From Alangreenwoodia sp964438605 (GTDB lineage Bacteria > Bacillota > Clostridia > Peptostreptococcales > Anaerovoracaceae), in NCBI GenBank assembly GCA_964438605.1, contig CAYTKT010000001.1, positions 1-64,000 on the forward strand: a stretch of 64,000 nucleotides of DNA, in the 5' to 3' direction. Position 1 is the stretch's first letter; every line of letters starts with the position of its first letter. The notes under the pieces are model-generated. The model had not been told where the DNA came from. It worked only from the letters and a program-made list of their open reading frames with translations, and did no database searches. A program made the position numbers and the translations under genes. Shown here piece by piece: positions 1 to 8,044 of this stretch.

Positions 1-326
1 TTCTCCAGCCTGCAGTTGAATTTGATGCTGTTCCTCTTAAAGCCCATGGGGTTCACGTAGTTGATGTCATAAGTCCTTCCCTCGGCAAAAATCCGGTAGT
101 TCGTGGAGGTGACCGCGGATAATTCCTTGCAGTAGCGGCAGGTGAAGTCGAGAGATTCTTCCGGGCTGACCGTTGCCGCTCCAAACGTCTCAGAACCGGA
201 TGAAGTGCCTGCGGTCGCCCAGCAGGAGAAGTAATCCACCCACTCGTTCCAGCGGTTGCCGATCTCGTCTTCCTTCGGAATATTTTTCTGGAATGTTATC
301 CGCACACGCATAGCCGCTATGTTCAT
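1..326 (-). CDS. Phage head closure (head-tail joining) protein, 3' end off the window
   Basis: Reading the minus strand from ATG at 326-324 gives about 108 residues that run off the left edge without a stop. The start MNIAAMRVRITF, then WNEWVDYFSCWA and a C-terminal half with YDINYVNPMGF, fits the small phage head-tail joining family (Phage_H_T_join), which closes the head after packaging. A second in-frame ATG (MRVRITF) could be the true start. The ATG begins directly after the stop of the upstream connector gene, the tight packing usual for phage morphogenesis genes. The visible part is open, but the next two phage genes are frameshifted, so this is probably a leftover of a decayed prophage rather than a working gene. 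Confidence 0.7.
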   Translation of the reverse strand, partial: MNIAAMRVRITFQKNIPKEDEIGNRWNEWVDYFSCWATAGTSSGSETFGAATVSPEESLDFTCRYCKELSAVTSTNYRIFAEGRTYDINYVNPMGFKRNSIKFNCRLE

Positions 327-606
327 CTAAAACTTCTCCTTCCGGATGCCGAAGAGCAGAGAGCGGAGGGTAAGGGCGAGAACATGGTGGTCCGCATCCT
401 CCCGGTGCTCGTAGAGATAGGCGATGGTGTACAGCACAGCGGGCTTGGCGGCGGAGGTATGCGGCAAGGCTGCTCACGCTCCGTACCCGCGCCACGTCCC
501 TGCAAAGCCGCTCGGCGGTATCGATGAGCGTCGTGATGAGTTCATCATCCTCGTCAAAATCCACCCGCAGGTATTCCTTCGCTTCTTCCAGTGTCACCAC
601 AGCCAT
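327..606 (-). pseudogene. Phage head-tail connector (gp6-like), frameshifted
   Basis: The first 40 codons (start MAVVTLEEAKEYLRVDFDED, then LITTLIDTAERL) match the N-terminal helices of gp6-like connector proteins. The expected C-terminal half (AVLYTIAYLYEHREDADHHV, ending LRSLLFGIRKEKF) is present but in another frame, ending at 327. The switch lies between about 425 and 495. The frame carrying the C-terminal half has a TGA upstream, so no single frame reads through. The combined length of about 93 residues is normal for the family. A small indel in a remnant is the likely explanation; a sequencing error is possible. Confidence 0.65.
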
Positions 607-624
607 GCCCTCGCCTCCGTTTCC

Positions 625-1208
625 TTATTCCTCTGACATCAGCCCCGCGCTCTGCAGGGCGGTCAGCAGGCTGTTGAAAGCCGTCTTGATGCTTGCTCCG
701 TCCTCCGCCTCCAGTGCGGCCTGATGGACGATTTTCGGGATCGCCGGATAAGCGGGAACATACAGTTTTCCGCTTTCAGCATCGACTGCCGCCTCGACTG
801 TTTCGTCCGTCTTTGCCTTTGCCTTGACTCCTCCAAGTGCGGCATTCGTCGCCGCGGGAAGAGTATATCCCGCCGGGACATACAGCTTGCCGTCTTCCTC
901 AACAGCGACTTCCACGGTTTCCGTGTCTTTCGCTTTCGCCTTGATTCCGCCCAGGGTATCCGCCGAGGCGACGGGGAGGATGTAGGAGCTTTCCTTCGCC
1001 TCAAGCCCCTCGACCGCATGTGGGTTACGCCTATCTTCAGAGCTTCGTTGTCTTCAGCCAACTTACCCGCCGCATACGCCTTATATCGGATTCCTGTCCG
1101 TCGGGCTACGATTTCGCTATCCCTTCTTCTCGCCTGTACCTCACGATACAAACCTTGGGAGTCGCTATCAAGTTCGTCGGCAGCTACGCCTATATGGACT
1201 TTCCCCAC
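625..1208 (-). pseudogene. Phage head fiber protein (Phage_fiber_2-like), frameshifted
   Basis: The downstream part has two related blocks of about 36 residues (one contains GGIKAKAKDTETVEV, the other GGVKAKAKTDETVEA, each followed by GKLYVPA), typical of phage head fiber proteins. It ends LLTALQSAGLMSEE at 625. That frame is closed upstream of about 1020. The preceding residues (AEDNEALKIGVTH) lie in another frame that joins it if two bases near 1018-1023 are dropped, giving IGVTHAVEGLEAKES. The N-terminal stretch to 1208 is not recognised and may be partly non-coding. This is the bacterial-side edge of the prophage remnant; the terminator of the neighbouring methyltransferase starts at 1234. 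Confidence 0.55.
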
Positions 1209-1233
1209 AGAACACGGGTATACCCATCATACT

Positions 1234-1288
1234 AAAAAAAGAGGCTCCGGAAGAACCGCCCTAAACTGGCAGATTCCTCCGAAGCCCC
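1234..1288 (-). terminator. Intrinsic terminator of the 23S rRNA methyltransferase gene
   Basis: On the minus strand, arms at 1273-1288 and 1241-1255 (GGCTTCGGAGGAAT and TTCTTCCGGAGCC) form an imperfect stem followed by a run of seven T (1240-1234). It lies about 30 bases past the stop codon. Confidence 0.75.
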
Positions 1289-1319
1289 TTATCTCAAGCC
1301 GTTTCCGGCATCGCTACTT

Positions 1320-2474
1320 CTACACTTTTGACATCAAAACGACCGTCTCCACATGCTCCGTAAACGGAAAATTATCATACGCCTTAATCTCCCCTGCCAC
1401 GTATCCGTGCTCCTCCATAAATCGCAGATTTTCCACAAGCGTCTTCGGATTGCATGAAACGTAAAGGATCTGATTTACGCCATAACGAACGATTTTCGGC
1501 AGCGCTTTGTGATGAATGCCTGAACGCGGCGGATCTACTACAATGACATCCGGCTCATCCGAAATCGTGTCGAGAACATCCAGGACATCACCAGCGATGA
1601 ATTCACAGTTTTCCAGACCGTTGAGCTTCGCATTCTTCCGGGCAGCATTTACGGCGTCACCGTTAATTTCAACACCGACAGCCTTTTTCGCCTTCAGCGC
1701 TATCGCCTGTGTCATCGTGCCCGTACCGCAGTACAGATCAAACACCGTCTTTCCCTCAATATCATCAATAAGGCTCAAAGCCTCAGTATAAAGGCGCTCC
1801 ACCGCCGCCACATTTGTCTGAAAAAATGAAAAAGCGCTCACGTGAAATTCCAATCCCATGACCCGCTCCCTGTAATAATCCCGGCCATACAGAATATGAC
1901 AGGCTTCGTTTGTAACGCGGTCGGAAATATTGTCATTGACCGTATGCAGAACGCCGGCCACGCTGTTTTCCAGCGGCAACGCCAGAACCATATCCAAAAA
2001 CCCCTGCTCGTCAAACGAAGCAGCCGACGTAGTCACCACATTAATCAGCAGCTCGCTATACCGCTCGCTCCTGCGAATAACCAGATTTCGCATCAGTCCG
2101 TTATGCTTTTTCTTATGATAATGCTGATACCCATTCTTCCGGCAGAATTCCAAAATGGCTTGAACAATAATATTGAAGTCACTGTGAACCAACTGACATT
2201 CATCCACGTTAAGAATCGACATATACTGACCGCGCTTATGCAGCCCTAGCGTCATTTCGCCGTCCTTTTCCAGATTTCCGAAGGTATATTCCATCTTATT
2301 GCGGTAACAATAAATGACGGGACTTCCTTCAATACCCACGAACCGGCCCGTCTTCATCTTTTTTTCCGCGATATATCTCCTGACTGTATCGGCCTTCAGC
2401 AACACCTGTTCCTCATAATCGATGCCCTGATACAGGCATCCGCCGCACTGACCGCTCAGCCTGCAAGTTTCCAT
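1320..2474 (-). CDS. 23S rRNA (uracil-C5)-methyltransferase, RlmCD/RlmD family
   Basis: This SAM-dependent enzyme makes 5-methyluridine in 23S rRNA. An N-terminal cluster CRLSGQCGGC supplies three of the four cysteines of the family's [4Fe-4S] site, with a later Cys in VDECQLVHSD. The SAM motif is VFDLYCGTGTMTQ and the catalytic cysteine is in YVSCNPKTLVENL. The protein is about 384 residues and lacks the N-terminal TRAM domain that many Bacillota members carry. I start at the ATG at 2474: a GGAGGA ribosome site sits about seven bases before it, inside the codons of a longer reading frame starting at 2492. It stands alone, with a terminator at 1234-1288. Confidence 0.88.
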   Translation of the reverse strand: METCRLSGQCGGCLYQGIDYEEQVLLKADTVRRYIAEKKMKTGRFVGIEGSPVIYCYRNKMEYTFGNLEKDGEMTLGLHKRGQYMSILNVDECQLVHSDFNIIVQAILEFCRKNGYQHYHKKKHNGLMRNLVIRRSERYSELLINVVTTSAASFDEQGFLDMVLALPLENSVAGVLHTVNDNISDRVTNEACHILYGRDYYRERVMGLEFHVSAFSFFQTNVAAVERLYTEALSLIDDIEGKTVFDLYCGTGTMTQAIALKAKKAVGVEINGDAVNAARKNAKLNGLENCEFIAGDVLDVLDTISDEPDVIVVDPPRSGIHHKALPKIVRYGVNQILYVSCNPKTLVENLRFMEEHGYVAGEIKAYDNFPFTEHVETVVLMSKV

Positions 2475-2973
2475 CCCGACTCCTCCTTCCATCTGTCCTT
2501 TTCATCAAATCAAATTTTTATTCTTCCCTGCCAGTATAATCACCCACAATCTATCAATATTTAACTTATCTGAAAAATATCCCATATTCATCTCATCCTG
2601 CATCACTGACCAGATTATCGCTATTACACTTGCCTACTTGAGCTTCGATGTATCAACATACACCACATACGCCCGACACCTGTCTGCCGTCAGCCTCCGA
2701 AGCTTTTCCTGCATTATTATTCTACAACCATCTCAGCCCTCTCATTTCGGCCTTTTCTACTTTGCCGGAATATCAGCTGCTAAAAACCGCGTTTCCGGTT
2801 CCTTCTATTTCAACGCTTGCGGCTAATCAGCGTAAACCTGCACTAATTTCCCACAGCTGCATCTTTCCCCGTCCTATTGCTTTGTCTTTCTTCCATTTGC
2901 TTCGTATTTTTCCCATTTCTGTTTTCGGCGGCTAGCAACGCAGCCTTTCCTCTATCTCCCGCAATCTTCTTTT
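2475..2973. other. Gap between methyltransferase and metA
   Basis: About 500 bases with no convincing gene. The plus strand is pyrimidine-rich. Short open frames on both strands lack a good ribosome site and match nothing I know. No riboswitch or strong terminator recognised. Confidence 0.5.
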
Positions 2974-3906
2974 CTACCATTTCAGATTACTCAGATCATT
3001 CAAGTCGTAAGGAGTTTCCTGATAGACAAAATTCAGCCAGTTCGAATAAAAAAGACTCGCATGTCCTTTCCATGTCACCTCAACGCCTTTTGCCGGATCA
3101 TCCTCGACAAAATAATTAAACGGCATCGCAATCTCCCTGCCTGCCGCGATATCACGGTCATATTCCCGCATCAGCGTCCCGCGGTCGTACTCCCAGTGAC
3201 CCTGCAGGAAAATCCAGCGCTTATTCTTCGTAGCTATCATATGCGGCCCGGCCTGCTCCGATTCCGCCAGAATCTCCAGCTCATCAATCCCGCGCAGTGA
3301 TTCACTAAAAATTTGTGAATACCTCGAATGAGGCACCAAAAACCTGTCGTCAAATCCTCTCGTCAGCGGTGACGTGTAATCCTTGCGCAGCAGTTCGTGA
3401 GGATAAACGCCGAACAGCTTTTTGTCAAGCAGCGTCTTTTGCACGTTGAAATGATGATACAGCCCCGCCTGCGCCGCCCAGCAGATATGAATCGTGCTGA
3501 AAACATCCTTCTTCGTATCGTCCATCAGACGGCTCAAATCCTCCCAGTAATCGACTTCCTCATACTCCAGCTTTTCTACCGGCGCACCGGTAATAATCAT
3601 TCCGTCAAACTTTTCACCGACAATCTCACGGTAAGGTCGATAAAACCTGTCCAGATGCGACAAGTCCTCCTTCTTGCGGTAATCCGTATCCATCATAATC
3701 AAATGAAGATCCACCTGAAGCGGCGTATTTCCAAGCATCTTAATCAACTGCGTTTCAGTCACCTCAAGTGTCGGCATCAGATTGATAATCCCGATTTTAA
3801 GCGGCCGGATGTCCTGAACCGAACCGCGGTCACTATTCATGACGAATACATTTTTTTCTCTCAGTTCATCGTATGCTGGATAATTTCCTGGTATTAAAAT
3901 CGGCAT
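2974..3906 (-). CDS. metA: Homoserine O-acyltransferase (MetA family), predicted acetyl-CoA specific
   Basis: This cytoplasmic enzyme acylates homoserine in methionine synthesis. It is 310 residues, normal for the family. The catalytic cysteine is C142 in ICWAAQAGLYHHF; the His-Glu partners are H237 and E239 in QGHWEYDRGTL. Residue 111 is Glu (GAPVEKLEY). In this family Glu111 is linked to acetyl-CoA use and Gly111, as in E. coli, to succinyl-CoA, so the product is probably O-acetylhomoserine in spite of the metA name. An AGAGGGTGG ribosome site precedes the ATG. No S-box riboswitch was seen upstream. hom, which makes homoserine, is 40 kb away. Confidence 0.92.
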   Translation of the reverse strand: MPILIPGNYPAYDELREKNVFVMNSDRGSVQDIRPLKIGIINLMPTLEVTETQLIKMLGNTPLQVDLHLIMMDTDYRKKEDLSHLDRFYRPYREIVGEKFDGMIITGAPVEKLEYEEVDYWEDLSRLMDDTKKDVFSTIHICWAAQAGLYHHFNVQKTLLDKKLFGVYPHELLRKDYTSPLTRGFDDRFLVPHSRYSQIFSESLRGIDELEILAESEQAGPHMIATKNKRWIFLQGHWEYDRGTLMREYDRDIAAGREIAMPFNYFVEDDPAKGVEVTWKGHASLFYSNWLNFVYQETPYDLNDLSNLKW

Positions 3907-4459
3907 AACGCCACCCTCTTTCTCATATCTCTCACAAAAAATCTATCCGAACAAAACCGTTGCAGACACTCCTTCACGATCATCCCGCCGCTGTACCTCT
4001 GCTCATCTTCTCATCTGAGCATCTGCCATCTGCACGTCCGTGCGCGTTTATCCTCTGCTCCGGCTTCCATTCCTTTATTTTAATTTCTTTCTAATTTCTT
4101 TGTTTTCATTTTATATTTTACATTTCTATTTCCATTCTAATCTTTTCATCTCTATTTTTGTATTTTTATTCCAATTCCAGCCCTCTTGTTTTATTTTGTA
4201 TATTCTGCTTCAATTCCAAATTTTCTGTTCTTATTCTTCCATTTCCATTCAAAATTCTTCGTTCCAATCTTTCTATTCCAATGTCTACGTTTTTATTCAA
4301 TTTATCCCGATTTCTACATTTCCTATATTTATACGAGCTCATCACAGGCGCGCCAACACACATCGTCAAACCGTCTTCCGTCTGTCACAGCGCGCATCCT
4401 GCCCATCGCCTGTTTGCCACTCCATCGGCAGTTTTGATCTATTTTATCGACTTGTTCCT
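3907..4459. other. Gap with strand-asymmetric, G-poor tract
   Basis: About 550 bases. From about 4060 to 4340 the plus strand is almost without G and rich in T and C, built from worn words such as ATTCCAATTC and TTTCTATTCC. Nearer metA there are short repeats of CATCTGC/CATCTG. No gene supported. Confidence 0.5.
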
Positions 4460-5593
4460 CTACAACAGCATTGCATAATCTTCATATTTATTGTAAAATT
4501 CACGTTTATACTCCGTAAATCTGTCATCCTCAAGAGCCTGACGAATATTCTGCATCGTGTGTACGAGAAAATACAAATTATGCTCGCTCAACAGCATCGA
4601 CGAAAGAATTTCATTTGACTTGTAAAGATACCGCAAATATGCGCGAGAATAATTTCTGCATGTATAGCAGTCACACTCCGGATCCAGCGAGGTAAAATCA
4701 CGCTCATATCTCGAATTTTTAATGGCAATGCGCCCCTGAGACGTCATAGCCGCACCGTTTCGCGCAAGCCTCGTCGGCAGCACACAGTCAAACATATCAA
4801 CACCGCGCTCCACTCCTTCAAACAAATGGTCCGGCGTGCCGACGCCCATAACGTAGCGCGGCTTGTCCTTCGGCAGATAATCGACAGCATAGTCGAGCAC
4901 CTCATACATCATCTCTCGCGGTTCGCCGACACTCAGTCCGCCAATCGCATAACCCGGAAGATCCAGTTCCGTAATTTCCCCGGCGCTCTGGTAACGCAGG
5001 TCCTTATACATACCGCCCTGCATGATGCCAAAAAGCGATTGACGCTCCGTGTCCTTATGCACCGCCTTGCAGCGTTTCAGCCACCGCGTCGTCCGCTCCA
5101 GCGATTTTTTCACATAACTGCGCTCCGCCGGATACGGCGCGCACTCGTCAAACGCCATAATGATGTCAGAGCCCAGCGCATTCTGAATTTCAACCGATTT
5201 TTCCGGCGAAAGCATATGACGCGAACCGTCGATATGCGAATTAAACATGACGCCTTCTTCCGTAATCTTTCGCAGCGCACCGAGACTGAACACCTGAAAT
5301 CCGCCGCTATCCGTCAGAATCGGACGTTCCCAGTTCATAAACCTGTGCAGTCCGCCCGCCTCCCGGATAACCTCATGTCCCGGTCGCAGATAGAGATGAT
5401 ACGTATTCGAAAGTATAATCTCCGCGCCGAGGGCACTGACGCGCTCCGGCAGCATTGCCTTGACAGTCGCCGCCGTTCCCACCGGCATAAAGACAGGCGT
5501 TTCCACCGTTCCGTGAGGCGTGTAAAGCCTGCCGCGCCGCGCCTTTGTCCTGCTGTCCGTCTTTAAAAGCTCAAAAGTCACAGCATCCTTCAT
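4460..5593 (-). CDS. tgt: tRNA-guanine transglycosylase
   Basis: Tgt swaps guanine-34 of GUN-anticodon tRNAs for preQ1 in queuosine synthesis. The general acid/base Asp is in LTDSGGFQVFSL, the nucleophilic Asp region is DMFDCVLPTRLARNG, and the zinc ligands are CDCYTC plus the His in LLSEHNL. I start at the ATG at 5593 (MKDAVTFEL), with GGAG about 11 bases upstream; a GTG at 5605 sits too close to that ribosome site. Length about 377 residues is normal. queA, the next queuosine enzyme, lies 1.4 kb upstream on the same strand, separated by two unrelated genes. Confidence 0.95.
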   Translation of the reverse strand: MKDAVTFELLKTDSRTKARRGRLYTPHGTVETPVFMPVGTAATVKAMLPERVSALGAEIILSNTYHLYLRPGHEVIREAGGLHRFMNWERPILTDSGGFQVFSLGALRKITEEGVMFNSHIDGSRHMLSPEKSVEIQNALGSDIIMAFDECAPYPAERSYVKKSLERTTRWLKRCKAVHKDTERQSLFGIMQGGMYKDLRYQSAGEITELDLPGYAIGGLSVGEPREMMYEVLDYAVDYLPKDKPRYVMGVGTPDHLFEGVERGVDMFDCVLPTRLARNGAAMTSQGRIAIKNSRYERDFTSLDPECDCYTCRNYSRAYLRYLYKSNEILSSMLLSEHNLYFLVHTMQNIRQALEDDRFTEYKREFYNKYEDYAMLL

Positions 5594-5802
5594 TTCATCT
5601 TTCACTCCATAACTCTATAAATCTTTACATCATTCTTCTGCCGCGTATGACGCGCAGATACAGACAGCACGTATAATGTAAAAAAATCCTGCACTATAAA
5701 CACGCATAATAATAAAAAACACTTACACTGCAAAAATATATCTAAATACGTAATAAACGTCTGCACTGAAATTATGTATAAAAACATACAATAAAATTGA
5801 AG

Positions 5803-6237
5803 TTATTCCACTTCCTCCGGCAGAAACACCGACATATCCATTTCGTAATAGAGCCCCTTTCCGGTGGCGATAATCTCGCCGTCTTCCGTGCGAATCTCTC
5901 CTTCAACTTTGAACTTTTTGCCGTCACGCTCGGCGACCCAACCCTCCGCAATCAGTTTCTTACCGATAACGGCGGGCTTTTTAAAATCCGTTTCACTGTG
6001 AAGCGTCACGCTGTCGACGCCATACGCTTCCATCGCATAATACATAATTTCATCTAACAGCATCATCGTAAAGCCGCCGTGCATAATGCCGTTAAGGCCG
6101 GCCAGATTTTCATGCGGTATGAGTTCCATATGCGACTTGCCATTCACCGGCGTGTTCACCAGATGAAGGCCGATCGGATTTGCCGGACTGCATACGAAGC
6201 AATTTGCAAACTTCCTGTCCGCTGTAAATTTAGCCAT
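5803..6237 (-). CDS. PaaI-family hotdog thioesterase
   Basis: This is a 144-residue single-domain hotdog protein, probably an acyl-CoA or aryl-CoA thioesterase. The family signature is GIMHGGFTMMLLDEIMYY, with the HGG turn and the Asp/Glu that follows. A CFVC pair near the N-terminus (NCFVCSPANPIGL) is common in this subgroup. A strong AGGAGG precedes the ATG at 6237. It lies between the ArsC-like gene and tgt; the 210-base gap to tgt is AT-rich. Substrate unknown. Confidence 0.82.
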   Translation of the reverse strand: MAKFTADRKFANCFVCSPANPIGLHLVNTPVNGKSHMELIPHENLAGLNGIMHGGFTMMLLDEIMYYAMEAYGVDSVTLHSETDFKKPAVIGKKLIAEGWVAERDGKKFKVEGEIRTEDGEIIATGKGLYYEMDMSVFLPEEVE

Positions 6238-6370
6238 TTCTACCTCCTAAATCTTTCAAAATAAATTTTACTCCGTCCTTTACACAAAAAAATTAAAAAC
6301 ATTGAATTGCAGTATAGATGTTTATTGTGCCTTTTCATAATTTCAGGATTATAAATCCACGTACTTTGTC

Positions 6371-6398
6371 AAAATCCGCAAAAACATTTGCGGATTTT
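6371..6398 (-). terminator. Perfect 12-bp hairpin terminator after the ArsC-like gene
   Basis: AAAATCCGCAAA (6371-6382), a four-base loop and TTTGCGGATTTT (6387-6398) form a perfect stem with A and T flanks, so it can stop transcription from either side. It lies 25 bases past the stop of the ArsC-like gene. A related word, TGCGGATTTT, follows at once. Confidence 0.75.
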
Positions 6399-6423
6399 AC
6401 TGCGGATTTTGCCCTAATATTTC

Positions 6424-6765
6424 TTAATCCCATTCTTTCCAAACATCAGGACAATACCCGACAGTTGCCTTCTGTCCGTTACGGACGACGGGCGTCCTGA
6501 TCAGCTTCTGATTTTCAAGAACTTTCCCCTCTTTCAGACTGTCAGGTGTACAGTCGACAAGCGTTAGCAGCGCCTTATCCTTACCGTCACGGTCTATAAG
6601 ATTTTCAAGTCCGCCCACCGCACGCTTCACACTGTCAAACTCACCTCTGCTCATTCCCTTTTCCTTCATATCAATGAACTGATATTTGACGCCGCGCTCC
6701 TTAAAATACCGCTCCGCCTTTTTCGTATCAAAACACTTTTTCGTACCGAATATCTGAATATTCAT
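6424..6765 (-). CDS. ArsC/Spx-family thioredoxin-fold protein
   Basis: 113 residues with the thioredoxin-like start MNIQIFGTKKCFDTKKAERY and the C-terminal LIRTPVVRNGQ segment, where the cis-Pro and the Arg mark the ArsC/Spx/MgsR superfamily. It has one Cys at the N-terminal active position (C11, no CXXC), so it resembles the arsenate-reductase-like branch rather than redox-sensing Spx. No arsenic genes are nearby; the reaction is unknown. AGGAG precedes the ATG. A terminator (6371-6398) closes the unit. Confidence 0.82.
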   Translation of the reverse strand: MNIQIFGTKKCFDTKKAERYFKERGVKYQFIDMKEKGMSRGEFDSVKRAVGGLENLIDRDGKDKALLTLVDCTPDSLKEGKVLENQKLIRTPVVRNGQKATVGYCPDVWKEWD

Positions 6766-7001
6766 CCAAACATCTCCTGCTTCCTTTTACCTGCAAACCG
6801 CTTTTCCGTTCTGCAAATTTATCCGTTGATAGAAAACGCCTTTAAGGCCCTGATCTCATCAGAGCTGTTTTTCTTTAAGAACTGTTTTTAACTAAAAATT
6901 TTTCATGTTCACAAACTCAACTTCAACAATCTGAATTCATCTATAAAATTCCAGTCGGCATCTCAGACAAACAAAGTTCAAATATCCATCAGGTAAACAA
7001 T

Positions 7002-8042
7002 TTATAAAATAAGCATCGCATCTCCATACGAGAAAAACCTGTACCTCCTGGCCACCGCTTCCTCATAAACACGAATCATCTTCTCCCTGTCGTAAAACGC
7101 CGAAACCAGCATCAAAAGCGTCGATTTCGGCAGATGAAAATTCGTAATCAGGGAATCGACCACCTTGAACCGATACCCCGGATAAATGAAAATATCCGTG
7201 CTGCCGCTGCCCGGAATCACCCATCCATCTTCAGACGATGCGCTTTCAAGCGTGCGGGACGACGTAGTTCCTACAGAAATAACGCGGCCGCCCTCTCGCT
7301 TTGTCTGATTGATCATCCCGGCGTTTTCAGGCGTTACGGAATATTCCTCGAAATGCATATGATGATCTTCAATAACATCACACTTGACCGGTCGAAATGT
7401 ACCGATTCCGACATGAAGCGTCACATAAGCCAGCCGGACACCCTTCTGACGCGCTTTTTTCAACAGTTCCTCTGTAAAATGAAGACCGGCAGTCGGTGAA
7501 GCCACCGAACCCTCCTCGCGGCAGTAGACCGTCTGATACATATCGCGATCAAGCGCCTCATCGGCCCTGTCGATATACGGCGGCAGCGGAATATGGCCGT
7601 TTTCTTCCAGTCTGTCATGAAAATCCCCATCGCAGCAAAACCGGACAACCCGCGTTCCGTCATCGCCGTAACCGATAATCTCTGCGGAAAACGCGCGTCC
7701 CGCTTCACGGCAGAAATCGACAACCGCGCCGGGCTTCAGTTTTTTTCCCGGACGAACCATAGCCTCCCACAGTTCGCCCTCCTTATGTCTGATCAGCAGA
7801 AATTCCGCTTTCGCGCCGGTATCCCGCTTGATGCCAAATAGCCGCGCCGGCAGGACTTTTGAATCATTCATGACGAGACAGTCGCCTTCCTTCAGGTAAT
7901 CGATAATGTCATAAAAATGTTTATGATGAACTTCATCCGTTTTCCTGTCGATTACAAGAAGCCTGGCCTCATCCCGCTTTTCCGCCGGATACTGTGCGAT
8001 CAACTCCTCCGGAAGCTCATAATCAAAATCCGTAATAAGCAA
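7002..8042 (-). CDS. queA: S-adenosylmethionine:tRNA ribosyltransferase-isomerase
   Basis: QueA transfers and isomerises the ribosyl part of SAM onto preQ1-tRNA to make epoxyqueuosine. The protein is 346 residues, full length, with family stretches DFDYELPEELIAQYPAEKRD near the start, ASPTAGLHFTEELL and ITNFHLPKSTLLMLVSAF near the end. The start is the TTG at 8042 (LLITDFDYELP), which aligns with the N-terminus known for the family. The spoIID stop is two bases upstream, so the genes are probably translationally coupled, with AAGG or GAGG as ribosome site. It belongs to the ruvCAB-spoIID-queA unit. Confidence 0.95.
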   Translation of the reverse strand: MLITDFDYELPEELIAQYPAEKRDEARLLVIDRKTDEVHHKHFYDIIDYLKEGDCLVMNDSKVLPARLFGIKRDTGAKAEFLLIRHKEGELWEAMVRPGKKLKPGAVVDFCREAGRAFSAEIIGYGDDGTRVVRFCCDGDFHDRLEENGHIPLPPYIDRADEALDRDMYQTVYCREEGSVASPTAGLHFTEELLKKARQKGVRLAYVTLHVGIGTFRPVKCDVIEDHHMHFEEYSVTPENAGMINQTKREGGRVISVGTTSSRTLESASSEDGWVIPGSGSTDIFIYPGYRFKVVDSLITNFHLPKSTLLMLVSAFYDREKMIRVYEEAVARRYRFFSYGDAMLIL

Positions 8043-8044
8043 CC

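Noticed and set aside
724..1464. 246-codon plus frame at the prophage edge
   Set aside because: It is antisense to the phage fiber remnant and to the methyltransferase 3' end, and crosses that gene's terminator.
3907..4059. SAM riboswitch for metA
   Set aside because: None of the conserved SAM-I core words is present; the sequence is short CATCTG-type repeats.
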